NCBI GenBank assembly: GCA_014898425.1
Contig: RCSZ01000012.1
Span: forward strand, 1,612,001-1,676,000
From: Botryotinia globosa
Taxonomy: Eukaryota > Ascomycota > Leotiomycetes > Helotiales > Sclerotiniaceae
Length of the DNA stretch: 64,000 bases
Direction of reading: 5' to 3'
The position numbers and the translations under genes are program-made. Positions 1 through 11,322 of this stretch are shown one piece after another; position 1 is the stretch's first letter; every line of letters starts with the position of its first letter. Under the pieces are notes generated by a model that saw only the letters and a list, made by a program, of their open reading frames with translations, had not been told where the DNA came from and did no database searches.

Positions 1-1330
1 GGGCGAATAATTGAAATGGATATCGTTGATGATAGATAATTCGTCTTCGGCCTTGCAGATTGATTGAATCTCGTATGGTTCGTATCTTCTCTCTGGAGAG
101 TTGCTTGAAATTCTGACGTTGTCGAGTCGCAAGGGTTCCACTCAATTGACCTCCGCATGTGTTGGCGACTCAAAGTTCAAGGAACATTCAGCCTGCAGAA
201 CATGAAACAATAACCATCGATTGAATTAAGAAGAAGCCCCAAAAAATATCAATCTCGCGACCTTTGGCGTTTCCCCCCCCCTTTTTTGAACCCCGAATAA
301 TTTCAAATTGTGATTTATCTTATATGTGAATAAGAGAAAGTCTAGATAACCAAGTATGTGTATTGAATGAGTCCTGCTCGTGAGTTTCGATAAGGACTGA
401 GTTGTTTGTTTTCGCGTTCAGAAAGATATCGAAGGACACCTGGGCAAGTAGTAAATACTGGGTATGTAGGTCGGTCGGTAGGTAGGTGGGATGATTTTTG
501 GGGGGAAAAGTCGGCGGTGTAGAAATCGATTCAAAAATAGAATATCAATTGGTCTTCGTAATGGAATATTGTGATGAAGGTAAAAATCGAGCGACTGAAT
601 GGGTGTAACTGTTTCGAAGAAGGAGGAGGACGAGGAGGTTGTGAAAGGCTGTGGTGTTTCTGAGAAATAAGTTACGTAGTAGAAGGGTATAGGATAGAAT
701 TGTGGTACAACTTGAAGAGAGAGGGACTAGGGAGTAGGTACGGGTAGGTAATGAAGTAGAGAAGAGTGAAGTAAAGTAGAGTAAAGTAAAGTAAAGTAAA
801 GTAAAGTACATCAACGAGTGGATAGTACTGTAGTTTTCCTTCAGAGTGCCAATAAAATGAATGGTGAAGATATATTGTTTTGGGGGAGAGGAGGACGGAG
901 GAAGAGACAATGCGAAGATTCGAAGAGGATTGGAGATTGGATTGGATTGGAGATGCGAGATGCGAGATGCGAGATGAGAGAATATGATGAGATGAATCTG
1001 GTGTGAAGAAGTTATGAAGTTGTGAATCAATAGCCAATTTCACAATTGAATCCGAATTTGAATGAGCGGTTGGGCAATTGATGAAGTTGATCCTCTCCAA
1101 AGGTTTCATTCAACCTTGAAATGTTTTGGATGTCTTGCTCAACCCGACGGGATCAATCAAACTCGTGGTAATAAGAATAAGTATGGATGGTAGTTTGTAG
1201 TATCAATCAATACCTTATTATCAAGGCTTTCACGATTCAGGTACGGTAGTTCCAGTCTAAGATGTATATATTTACATATATTTATATATATTTACATATA
1301 TATATACATTGAAATATATTTATATATATT

Positions 1331-1363
<33 letters not shown>

Positions 1364-2865
1364 ATATATATACCTACCTACCTACCTACCTACCTACCTA
1401 CCTACCTATACATTGACTCAATCTCATCTACCGGTACCGGCACGAGATCCATCCCATCTGATCGCTTGGGATATTCTGGGAGGGCTTGAATCATGAATCT
1501 TTGGTAGCTGGTAGATTTGTTCTGATATCAAGTTTCAACTCAACCCCCCTCAACATTGAACTTTCTCTCCTCCTCACCACTCACCACCTGTTCCATGTCA
1601 ATTTCCCCGTCGAAACGTCCTTCCGAACCACAAGATGACATTTTCGGCGTACCTAGGGACACATGCGCAGTACAGTAGTATCTATCGAGTTACCTAGTAC
1701 ACCAAGTATCGGTCTATCTCTCCGACCCACGCGCACATGAAATAACCTCATTAAAGAACCCCTCGTCCCATCATCTAAATGCATTGGCATGGATACTCTA
1801 CCTCTATCGAGGTATCCATATCCGAAAGATATTCATTCACGAACCTCGGCTTCCCTTTTCCCCAGGGTGTCCAGCATCCTACCTAGCTCGAGAGTCAAGA
1901 CTCAAGACATTCCAATCCCTCACCTAATCTTATTTCTGCATTCCCCAAATCCTTCTGGAACAGAGACTCAGAGAGAGAGAGAGAGGGGGGGGGGTGGTTA
2001 CGTAAGAGTCTTTCCATTCATATATCAATCAGATGGTACCTGCATCAGCTGAAATTATTCCCTTCACAATGCCATCACTTCACTTCACTCACTCCTTGGA
2101 AAAAAGGCTCAAATGCAACCAACGTATCATTTGAATCATTTCACATCCGGAAACATGATTCCCGTTTCATAAAGTATGAAAGTGTCAACCAATCATATCT
2201 CATCCCTGGTCGGAAAACAAGTAAGCTTAATTTAGCTTTGATTACTGTACTACATACATAGGTAAATCTACGAGAAGCGTATCGGTAGTTCGGCCCATAG
2301 GAAATGGGAGATTGGAGATTGGAGATTGGAGATTGGAGATTAGAGATGGAAAGGGAAATTGAAGACATTGATGGTACTCCAAGGCGGTACAATGTAATCT
2401 CTGGAATTTCTAGAACAATTTTTGACGGCACTTGGAAGACTTGCTGTCATCCGAAACACTCTTAGTGGCTCAAGTACATATACCTATTGACCTAGCACTT
2501 TGTTCTAAATATAAAGTCGACATCCAAAGTAGCATCCCATCGAAAATTTAACATTTCTTAAACAAAGTCCCTGAACCAAGTATCTGTACTTGACATTTGA
2601 ATGTGGCTTAATTTGGCCATTTCGAAATCCCATCTCAAGATATGTACTCGTTAATCATAAAGGGTATCATAAGTTCATAATGGCGTTTGCTGAAATCCAG
2701 TCCAAATATTTCCACCCTCCCCAAACCCCGAAACCTTTTCATCTACGACTGTGTGATGTGTGATGCATGATAGATCATATCCAACTATTGTGGCGAGGCA
2801 TATGTTCTCGACTAGCGGAACATCGTTTCAACATATCAGCGGCCGATATTTACTATCAATCGAAT
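1..2865. other. gene-free, microsatellite-rich stretch
   Basis: I see no supportable gene here. The open frames are short, low in complexity or made of repeats. The region holds a G/A-rich stretch with GTAAA/GTAGA repeats near 770-805, (GATGC)-type repeats near 952-975, the microsatellite block at 1258-1408, a GA/G-tract near 1969-1994 and a GGAGATT repeat near 2309-2343. It ends at the 3' end of the EBP-like gene. Confidence 0.6.
1258..1408. repeat. AT and TACC microsatellite block
   Basis: A TATATATTTA-type AT array runs into about nine copies of TACC or its rotations (about 1372-1408). The same TACC/TAGG motif recurs as short runs elsewhere in the window, for example near 4025-4050, 47868-47885 and 48399-48420. 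Confidence 0.85.
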
Positions 2866-3852
2866 CTAGCCCGAATAATCGTCGTTGTATGATTTAGCCT
2901 TTCCCCTTCTCGACCGTGTATCGGATTCTTGAGAGGCAGGAACTTTGCGGTATTCCTTTTCTTTTTTACCCCCATCATCTTTGGCTTTTCTGGTGCGTTT
3001 TGCTGCATAGGGTGGATCTGAATACTCGAAGGATCTTGCGGAGGCCATAACACTGTCGTAGAGAGCAACTGAACATGAATTGTTAGCGGTGATGGGGTCA
3101 GCATGGCGATTAGTACTTACAGCCAGGAACAAATAACCATATTGAGTTCATTAATACAAAGTATACCCAAAAGTATAATGGTTCCGGTCGATAGTATCGT
3201 TTGCCAGTGGTGTACTCATCAAGTAGACTCGTGCCAAGGTAGAGCAAATTTCCATACAGTTCCCCCGTTGAAACAAGTGCTTGTACGGTGTGTCGAAATT
3301 GTGAATTTTGGGTGATGTATACGGCTGTGAGGTAAGATAGCGGTCCCCAGAGTATCTGCCAATGACGTTAGCATACTACACATTCAGCATTCGGATAATG
3401 GCATACGCACGACGGTCCATGTCTCTATGGTCAAGAGGAATGAATCTGAGGACATATATCTCGAATCGGATAAAGCATATTCCTTCCATAGTTGACCAAA
3501 GAAATCTGTCCTGCTTGCCATTCGAGCATGATTGTAGACGAAGTATCCTTCAAAAAATATATGAATCGACCCCGCTATCTTAAATGTTAGGTTGCATTGC
3601 AGAGAAAGAGAATCGCAAGTTGAGCTTACTCAAGATAAACCATAGAACAAGTCCTTGATCTTTTATACTAAGTCTAGGATAAAATTTCCTCACCGCAAAA
3701 AGTGTTGCGCCGAGCACCAAAGCCCACGTTGTTCCAAAGGTGGTAATGAGGATGGTTGGACTGAAACTATTTTCCACATACTTTCCAGAAAGATTGATAT
3801 CGAGAGGTTGATATGGATGATATGAGGTCATCCGAGAAAAGTAGCTGGACAT
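2866..3852 (-). CDS. EXPERA-domain (EBP-like) sterol isomerase family membrane protein
   Basis: The gene has four exons on the minus strand: 3852-3630, 3574-3411, 3355-3121 and 3068-2866. Together they give 274 residues with all splice phases consistent. It matches the emopamil-binding protein family, whose animal and plant members carry out delta8-delta7 sterol isomerisation in the ER membrane. Several hydrophobic helices are visible, as is the family signature GSIHIFFEGYF with the His and Glu that family members use in catalysis (about H79 and E83). Downstream stand ETWTV, LWGPLSYL and GELYGNLLYLGTS. The C-terminus is Lys/Arg-rich and ends in KSYNDDYSG. The start is the ATG at 3852. In ascomycetes the ergosterol step is normally done by the unrelated Erg2, so the substrate of this protein is uncertain. 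Confidence 0.9.
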
Positions 3853-4866
3853 CTTGTCGTTAGTCGATAGGTAAACTCAAGCGATCCTCCGTATGTGAGA
3901 CTCTTGATGAAAACACGAGAAAGCAATTGGATTGTTGACATCTCGGATATGGTATATTGACCCCTGCATTTCCCCCCAAAACCCCTTTTAGTGGGGACCG
4001 ATTTGTTGGCATTCATTCAAAGAATAGGTAGGTAGGTAGGTAGGTAGGGACTTGATGTGACATAATAGGGATTTTCGTAAGTAAGATTGAGTTGTACGAA
4101 TATGTAGGTACTGTATTCCCAATTTTGCGAATCTCTTTGCTGAGAAAACTTGACGCATCTCCGATTGTGAGATTTGAGACATGTCACGTGATCACTGTGC
4201 TTTCATTCGAGGTTTGGGTCATTGGAAGAGTCCGGCCAGTTTAGAGTTAGGTCCAGTCAATTCCAAGTACCAATTGACTTGCGAACTTTGGAGGTCATGT
4301 ATCCTCGGAGACGTTAGCACTTGGAATCACTGTGCTAAACCCAGCTAGCAAGATTGTGTATGGCTGCCATCTCCTTTCTTTTTTGACGAGCAAAGCATAT
4401 ATATAAAAAGAATGCAGTAGCCACCTGCGCGTCCTTGTTTTGATTGTTACTTTTTACGAGACGCTTTCCCCAACCACTTTTCTCGCTTTACCTTTATCGC
4501 TCTTATCAAAAGGGGGGAAGAAGTTCGAGTCTATAACTATTTTCTCCTTTACGATATGATACGCTGGTTTCGTCACCAGAATTCCCTAGGCAATGCACTG
4601 TGCTCGATTTATATTGCACGACCTGGGAAACCTGGGAATGGCCTTGTATTGTATCTTCTCCAAATCCATGAAAGGACACTTGAAACTTGGACCCCTTGTC
4701 TTTATGACAGGATACTGTATTGCCCATCGGACAGAAGAATCTCATAGGACAGGATCAGAATGATACATGGAAATTGACTCAGCTCACTTGGGCGGGCTCA
4801 CTGCATTATGCATATAGCACGCATTGTGCAGCTTGAGAGATTTCCCCGTATGGCACGTTGACTGGT

Positions 4867-5076
4867 TGGTAGGAAGTAGTAGGAAGTAGGAGTAAGTGGT
4901 AGGAAGTAGTAGGAAGTAGGAGTAAGTGGTAGGAAGTAGTAGGAAGTAGGAGTAAGTGGTAGGAAGTAGTAGGAAGTAGGAGTAAGTGGTAGGAAGTAGT
5001 AGGAAGTAGGAGTAAGTGGTAGGAAGTAGTAGGAAGTAGGAGTAAGTGGTAGGAAGTGGTAGGAAGGGAAAGTAAG
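4867..5076. repeat. 30-bp minisatellite
   Basis: Six exact 30-bp copies (4867-5046) are followed by one degenerate copy (5047-5076). The unit is built from TGGTAGGAAG, TAGTAGGAAG and TAGGAGTAAG. Related degenerate GTAGTAAGT sequence continues to about 5120. Because the period is a multiple of three, two overlapping minus-strand frames stay open across it. These encode only PTTSYHLLL-type repeats and are not genes. Confidence 0.95.
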
Positions 5077-5714
5077 TAGTAGAGAGTGAGAATAGGTGGT
5101 AGTAAATGATAGTAAGTGGTTACATACAAGCACAAGCTCAATCTCATCGACAGTCCTTTCTTTCTCTGAGCTGAATATACTAGATACGCCCTGTACCAGT
5201 ATTCTGATGTGATTCAAGGTTTGAAGCTCTTCATTCCAAATTCTCTTATTACGCGCTCAATGATTTTTATTTACTCTAGCTAGGTAGGCATGCTCCTATT
5301 TTCAATCACATACTGGGTACGTGAGAACACCCAGACATGATAGACTCTATTCCAAAGCGATTTACACAAGACGACTTTCCCTACACATTACAATGTAACT
5401 TACTATACTACAGTACTACAGTAGATACGCAGATACGTACAATCCTCTTCGAGTCTAGCTGAAGCAACTGCAACTTTTATTATTTATACCATAAATTCAT
5501 AATCCGTCCATCCCAATAAGTTAGTTATAAGTTACAGCCAATCAGAAATAACTTGCCACTTTAAAGAGATCAAGATCAATCAACCATCCATCTTCTTACA
5601 CGGGCGCCTCGCTTTTCTTTTCTTTTTCTTTCTCTCAATCCTACCTAGTAATAAATCTTATATTGTACTCTGCTCTGCTCTGTACACATCCGTATATCCT
5701 CCCACCTCCCACCT

Positions 5715-5900
5715 TTCACATATATATAATATATAATATATATAATATATATAATATATAAATGATAATATATATTTATTTGACTATATATGGTTTATGA
5801 ATATATTTTTATATTTTATTTTATTGAATTGATGAATTAATTGATTGATTCACTGATTAATTAACTAATTCACTAATTAACTAATTAACTAATCATATCC
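5715..5900. repeat. AT-rich simple repeats
   Basis: A (TATATAATA)-type array at about 5720-5762 is followed by TTTTATTTTATT and ATTAACTAATT-type repeats to about 5895. There is no coding potential. Confidence 0.75.
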
Positions 5901-7333
5901 ACGTCATTTCATTTCATCTCATTTCATCATGAATAATGAATGGATGATCTTTATATTATTATTATTATTATTATTTTATTTATTACAGGGCTATTATTAA
6001 TCTTCCCTTTCTTCCCCCTCCCCTCCCCTCCCCTCCCTCCCCCTCTCACCCTCTCACCCCTTCACCCTTCCACTCCCCCCTGTCCACTTCACTCGTTTCA
6101 ATACTCAGCTTTTATCACGCACAACCTTATCATTATTATGATGATGATTATCCTCTCACTTCACTTGACTCTTCCTCCCTCATTTCCCATTTGTTCCTTC
6201 TCTTCTTATCCCCTCCCCTCTAACCCTAAACATTGGCTCTCAAAGGGTTCCTTTGCTTTGCTACGGAGTATTTCACTAACCATTTGATTTATTACCTGTT
6301 TTCTATTTTCTTATTTATTATTTATTACTTATTATTTGTTATTTATTATTTTCATTTCATTTTTATTCTTGGCTTGGTTTTCCTTCCTATGTATGGCCTC
6401 TCTCTCTCTCTCTCTCTCTCTCTCGCTCAACTCTCTCTCACCACATATACACAATTATCTCTCTTTTCCCCCTCAAGTCCCGTCCCTTCTTTCACATCTA
6501 CACTAACCTAAAGCAGCATTGGATTCATGTGGCCATTCCTCTTCACGGATCTACTTCGACACTAGCGTTCCTCGCGTTCTCACCCACTAATCTTGAAGCG
6601 GCAAGGCATTCTAGATACTCTAATCCTGTTCCTTCCTAACTTTCTGAGTTCGCTCTTCGCAATGGGCCACTCACCCAACCAAATTCTCCCCTCTCACTTA
6701 CCATTTTCTACCACAGATACTGGCACACTCTCTCTTCTACCTTCACAACCTCTTCTCGAATTCATGTATTCTCGTCATTACAAATAGGATACCTCAACAA
6801 ATCTATTACCCTTCCCTTTCCTCCATTCGATTATCTTACCACAACGCGTAAACATTCCAAAGCGCAAACTCGGTTGAGTCGTCTTTGTCCTTTCGAGATC
6901 ATCTTTTCCAAAAGGCCCTGTCTCTTCGTCCCCATCGCCTCCACTCTGGGACTTGAAAACCCTTTCATTTGGGAACACGGTTTCAATTGCAGAACATACA
7001 TTTCCATCCACGAGACTCGCAGATACTATCTTCCAACAGGCCACCCTTTCCGACCGCACTACCATCGTCGATCTAACCTGCCCTCTCGACTCACCCTTCT
7101 TCCTCTGGATCGATTCTCACTTTGTTGGCATACGTGGAAGGAAGCCAAGAAGAAGACTCACATGTTTGATTCAATAGCGGATGAAAGAGATCATTAAAAT
7201 TGATTGTCGTTCTCGCTCGGCGATAATTAATTGCTTCGAGTCGTGGTCGTCTTCGTCATGCGACTCAGGTCTTGGAATCAGTGAACGCACCTTGACCCTC
7301 TCACTCGAATAGCCACCCAAAGGCTCCTAGATT

Positions 7334-10288
7334 ATGACAGAAAGGTCCCTATCAATCTCGACGCAGAATGCGACCCAGACTAAGCCTGTCTTCCTCACTT
7401 CTGTTGAGGCCCTCACCCACGACATTCAAACCGCTACCGAGTTGGCGGACGAAGACTACACTATCAAATGCATCTGCAACAATTGTGAAGACGATGGAAA
7501 CACGATATATTGCGAAGATTGCTCAACGTGGCAGCATATCGATTGCTATTACGACCGCTCTGTAGATGTGTTGAGGCCAGACTTCGCTCATTCTTGTGTT
7601 GATTGCTCACCACGAGATCTCGGTCCACATGCGAACGAAAGATCGCAATATCGACAGAGTAAACCTACCCATGATAACAATGACAAGAAAAATCGAAGGC
7701 CGGCATCCAAAAGTCACAAAAAGAAGACCGTCAAGTCCTCTGAAAATCATGGTTTCAATGACCAAGAGGGCCACGAGAATGCCGGCTCTCTTGTGGCTCA
7801 TACACAAAAAAGAGCGAAAGGCCACCGGTCGCATCATTCCGTTAGCTCTCAAGCTACCAAACGAAATCATAACCACCCTCCAAGCCCTAACCACACCGCA
7901 GGAAACCTGCCAGATAATTTCGAAATTCATTCCCTCTCCGTCATTTTCCACTCGCTCTATGATGTTCAATCACAAGAAATTAATACAAATACATTGGTCG
8001 ATCTATCTGTCACGAGCAAATTAGCTTTGTGGATCAAAGAAGGTAAGCTGTTCGAAGAAGATGTCGGCAAAAAATTCGACGATGTTGTTCAAAAAACCGA
8101 GATGCGACTTGATCCGCACCAGTTCCCAAAGTTGCACGTTGATGTCAAGACTGCTCACATCAACAATACGAACGTCCAATGGAAATCTCTCGTCACGACC
8201 ACGAAAACCCCGGCGAACAAACCAATTGGAGAGATGAATGGCCATGTCGGTTTTCAATCGGACTATCACAAGAACCCAGACAATGGGTGGGAAGAGTGTC
8301 CTCATCCACGCCCTCTTACCTTTTTCATTCCTGGATTGCCCTTGTATATTGATACACGAAAAGGAGGATCCCAGTGCCGATACATTCGACGAAGCTGTAG
8401 GGCGAACGCAAACTTGGAAACATATATTGTTGCCAATACAAGCGAGTATCATTTCTACTTGACCCTCGACAGCGCCCTGGCTCCAAATGAGCAGATTACA
8501 TTACCTTGGGACTTCAAATTCGTTGACAAATCAAGACTGGACCGTGCCCTTCATCTTGATGGCGATGACGACGATAGGCTACCTGATATCACCGAAGCCG
8601 AATACCAAAGCGTGTCGCATTCGATCAACCTGGTGTTGTCGGATCACGGAGGTTGTGCTTGCAACGCCGGCAAAGAGTGCGCCTTTGTACGATTTCACCG
8701 TGATTACTACGGCAGAGTGCATGGTCAGCATCAACAGCTGTCCAATGGTGTAAATGGGGTGAAATCAAAGAAGGGTCGCAAGCCCAAGCATCACGTCTCT
8801 CCCACAAGTACAGGCCATGCCACCAACAGTCGAGCTGCTAGCGAAGGTCAGCCAGAGACAAATGACGACGACGATAGCCGTTCCATTTCTGGCTCCGGGC
8901 GTAGCAAACCTCACAGTCGTGATCCCACACCAATGCATGGCCCTGAAGCCGATGCAGTTTTGACCGAGACGAAACGAGAGAAGAGAAAGTTGTTACTGTT
9001 GGAGGAAAAATTCAAACAACTGGAACAGGAACAGGAACCGCCACGGAAGAAAAAGAGACCATCGGATGGTTCGAATGTGAATTCCCCGGTGACTGCTACG
9101 GCATCACAGACAAACCCCAAACCCCGACAGAAATCAGTCGCATCACGCACGGCCGTTTCACAGTCGGCTCACGCAAAATCTAATGGATCCCGATCTCGTC
9201 AGTATGTCGACGCCAGCACATCGCGACGACAATCGGGGTCACCTCTCAGCGCGACATCTTCAAAACTTGCGGCCTCTCCGAAGCCCGTTCGATCTCGCGA
9301 TGATTCGAGTCGCTCTCGATCAGATGAATCAGAGGGCTTCCGATCACGCCAGAATTCCATAACCCCGAACGTCGTGTATGCAGATTCGTCAACACAAACG
9401 AGCCCGGACAAAGATGCATGGTATGAGCAAAAAACAAAGCTGATGCCAAGGAGGCCTGTCTTACCACTGTCGAGGCGTTTGCTCATGAAAAGATTCAAAG
9501 TACAGGAAAAGGCTCAGGAGTTATTTAAGAGGGAGGAGCGGCAGCGGACAAATGTTGCTGCAGGATTGATAAACGGAGGTCTCCAAAATCTCTCTTCGCC
9601 TACAATGGCAATGGATATTGACTCACCAATCCAGGAAGATCGATCCACGACTCAGTCGCCCACTGATACTAGGGTCCGAAATGCTAGTATTTCTTCATCG
9701 ACTCCGTCGGCCGATTTCACGTCCAATTCTGGCGATTACCATACAGATGGACCAATACTCATCCCCGGGCAAACAATGAAACCTCCTTCTTGGACTGGAC
9801 AATCTACCAATGGATATTCACACAAATCACCTGAACTGCACGTACGAATGCCTCCATCACAAACATTTACAACACCTAACCTGTCCGGAACTCCAGGCAC
9901 GCTCACACCGGCTTCCGCAGCACCTTCATCAGCGATCTCGCCATATGGCACAACTCAGTTCCCACCATACCCTTCTGCAAATACTGTCAATCCGAGTCCT
10001 GCTAGAAAAAAAATGTCAATCAAAGATTATACCGCTCGGCATAAGAACCAGAGCGCCAATGGTTCAGGTGGGCGCAAGGCTTCTGTAGGAAGCAGTCCTA
10101 CAATATCACCCGCGGTTCCCAAGTCCACACTCTCGACTGTTGACGAAATTAATTCCATAGGGGCTCTTGACAGTAAAACTGTAGCAGTTGACGGGAACAA
10201 GAAAATCGAACATGGTCTTGTTGATACGCTCAAGATTTCACCATCCCCCCAAAATATGCCCCCTCAACACTCGAATGGCGCATTGTAA
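7334..10288 (+). CDS. PHD-finger and SET-domain protein, Set3/Set4 type
   Basis: A single uninterrupted ORF of 984 residues. A PHD zinc finger covers about residues 45-91 (CIC..C, YCEDC, TWQHIDCY, then a final CVDC pair). A SET-like region follows at about 300-400, with GLPLYID, SCRANANLE, YHFYLTLD and ITLPWDF. Beyond it is a Cys pocket (GGCACNAGKECAFVRFH) near 435-455. The remaining 500 residues are Ser/Pro/Arg-rich and disordered, with a basic coiled segment (ETKREKRKLLLLEEKFKQLE). This architecture is that of yeast Set3/Set4 and fungal relatives, subunits of histone-deacetylase complexes whose SET domains are thought to be inactive. The classical NHS before the Cys is replaced by RRS. The start at 7334 puts DEDYTIKCIC at the position expected for Set3 proteins. 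Confidence 0.88.
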   Translation: MTERSLSISTQNATQTKPVFLTSVEALTHDIQTATELADEDYTIKCICNNCEDDGNTIYCEDCSTWQHIDCYYDRSVDVLRPDFAHSCVDCSPRDLGPHANERSQYRQSKPTHDNNDKKNRRPASKSHKKKTVKSSENHGFNDQEGHENAGSLVAHTQKRAKGHRSHHSVSSQATKRNHNHPPSPNHTAGNLPDNFEIHSLSVIFHSLYDVQSQEINTNTLVDLSVTSKLALWIKEGKLFEEDVGKKFDDVVQKTEMRLDPHQFPKLHVDVKTAHINNTNVQWKSLVTTTKTPANKPIGEMNGHVGFQSDYHKNPDNGWEECPHPRPLTFFIPGLPLYIDTRKGGSQCRYIRRSCRANANLETYIVANTSEYHFYLTLDSALAPNEQITLPWDFKFVDKSRLDRALHLDGDDDDRLPDITEAEYQSVSHSINLVLSDHGGCACNAGKECAFVRFHRDYYGRVHGQHQQLSNGVNGVKSKKGRKPKHHVSPTSTGHATNSRAASEGQPETNDDDDSRSISGSGRSKPHSRDPTPMHGPEADAVLTETKREKRKLLLLEEKFKQLEQEQEPPRKKKRPSDGSNVNSPVTATASQTNPKPRQKSVASRTAVSQSAHAKSNGSRSRQYVDASTSRRQSGSPLSATSSKLAASPKPVRSRDDSSRSRSDESEGFRSRQNSITPNVVYADSSTQTSPDKDAWYEQKTKLMPRRPVLPLSRRLLMKRFKVQEKAQELFKREERQRTNVAAGLINGGLQNLSSPTMAMDIDSPIQEDRSTTQSPTDTRVRNASISSSTPSADFTSNSGDYHTDGPILIPGQTMKPPSWTGQSTNGYSHKSPELHVRMPPSQTFTTPNLSGTPGTLTPASAAPSSAISPYGTTQFPPYPSANTVNPSPARKKMSIKDYTARHKNQSANGSGGRKASVGSSPTISPAVPKSTLSTVDEINSIGALDSKTVAVDGNKKIEHGLVDTLKISPSPQNMPPQHSNGAL

Positions 10289-11322
10289 CATACAGTTTTA
10301 GATATCGCTTTAGGCGTGTTATTGCCTCATCTGTCCTTTTACTTCGGCGTGAGATTTCAGCTGATGGAAGTTTGGGACCGGTGGACGGTATCATTTGGTT
10401 TGGGTTCAAAATGGGGTCCGGATTATGATCTTATTGTAAGGTTCAGGGGCGTAGCGGGCGTATTACATCGGGGTGGAGTCTTAGAAGTTTTAATTGCTTC
10501 GATTATTCAATTCTTTCTTTTTGTTCTACATCTTGATCACAGTTGATCACTACTTTTGTTCGTTCGGAAAACTGGTCTCTTCTTTTTCTTTTTGCATCGG
10601 GCAATGGCAAAACAAAATACCTTCCCTACCATACCTAAACTTTGTTGTACGAGTAGCTTCTTTGTTGTTGATGATTGACGATGATTTCGTGTGGATGGGT
10701 TGATCGGATTTGTGGAAAAGAATTCTGAGAAGCGAGTTGCAATCACTCCTGTCTTGTCTTTTTTTTTATGGCTTGCTTTTGGATGGATGGACGGACGGGT
10801 GGATAGGGTTGGGTGTGAGTGGGACGAATGCTATGTATGGATGGATGCTACTCGTTCTTGAGATGGTCTTATGACACGATCCTTTTGAAATGGGATATGT
10901 TCATGATGGGGGATGTCTGGGATAAGATGGAGAAATGGGATGACATGCATGACATGGTTTTTCGACATGGTGAGGATTGATGGATAATCATTGATGAGCT
11001 TTGTAGTGCTCGGATCGTGCGAGGAAACAGACCTCGACGCAGTGAAGTGATTAGATCACTCATTTTTTTAATTGAAAAAAAATTAAAACTTTCAACATCT
11101 CTCTTCTTGGAAACTGAAGGCTTGAGGCTGTTGAAATGATGAATGTGTTATTTGATGATGCGGATGGCCATATGGTGTTGTCTTGTAATGTTGTAAAATT
11201 TGTAAATGTCTATCTATATCCATATGAGTACATCTATACATACATACATACGCTCCGAATCTTGGAATTCAATATATACCCAGTTTCCCTTTTCTCTTCT
11301 CTTTTCAACTTTTCCCCAAAAT
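10289..11322. other. intergenic, between convergent genes
   Basis: Holds the 3' flanks of the PHD/SET gene and of ALG7, which converge here. It is T/G-rich, with GGATGGATGG repeats near 10780-10845 and CATA repeats near 11236-11252. No gene is seen. Confidence 0.6.

Larger units (their letters stand above)
3853..7333. other. gene-free stretch and long leader before the PHD/SET gene
   Basis: No convincing gene. It contains a 30-bp minisatellite (4867-5076), AT-rich and TAAT-type simple repeats (5715-5900), CT tracts (6396-6425) and a TATA-like promoter-looking patch near 4396-4500. The last kilobase has several short upstream ORFs (for example 6593-6787 and 6874-7197) and is C/T-rich. That fits a long 5' leader of the gene starting at 7334, but I cannot place its transcription start. 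Confidence 0.5.

Noticed and set aside
545..1109. Overlapping minus-strand ORFs near the window start
   Set aside because: Low-complexity Tyr/Phe/Leu/Ser frames from GTAAA/GTAGA repeats; two frames are open together, as expected for repeats.
4798..5217. Two overlapping minus-strand ORFs with PTTSYHLLL-like repeats
   Set aside because: Produced entirely by the 30-bp minisatellite whose period is a multiple of three.
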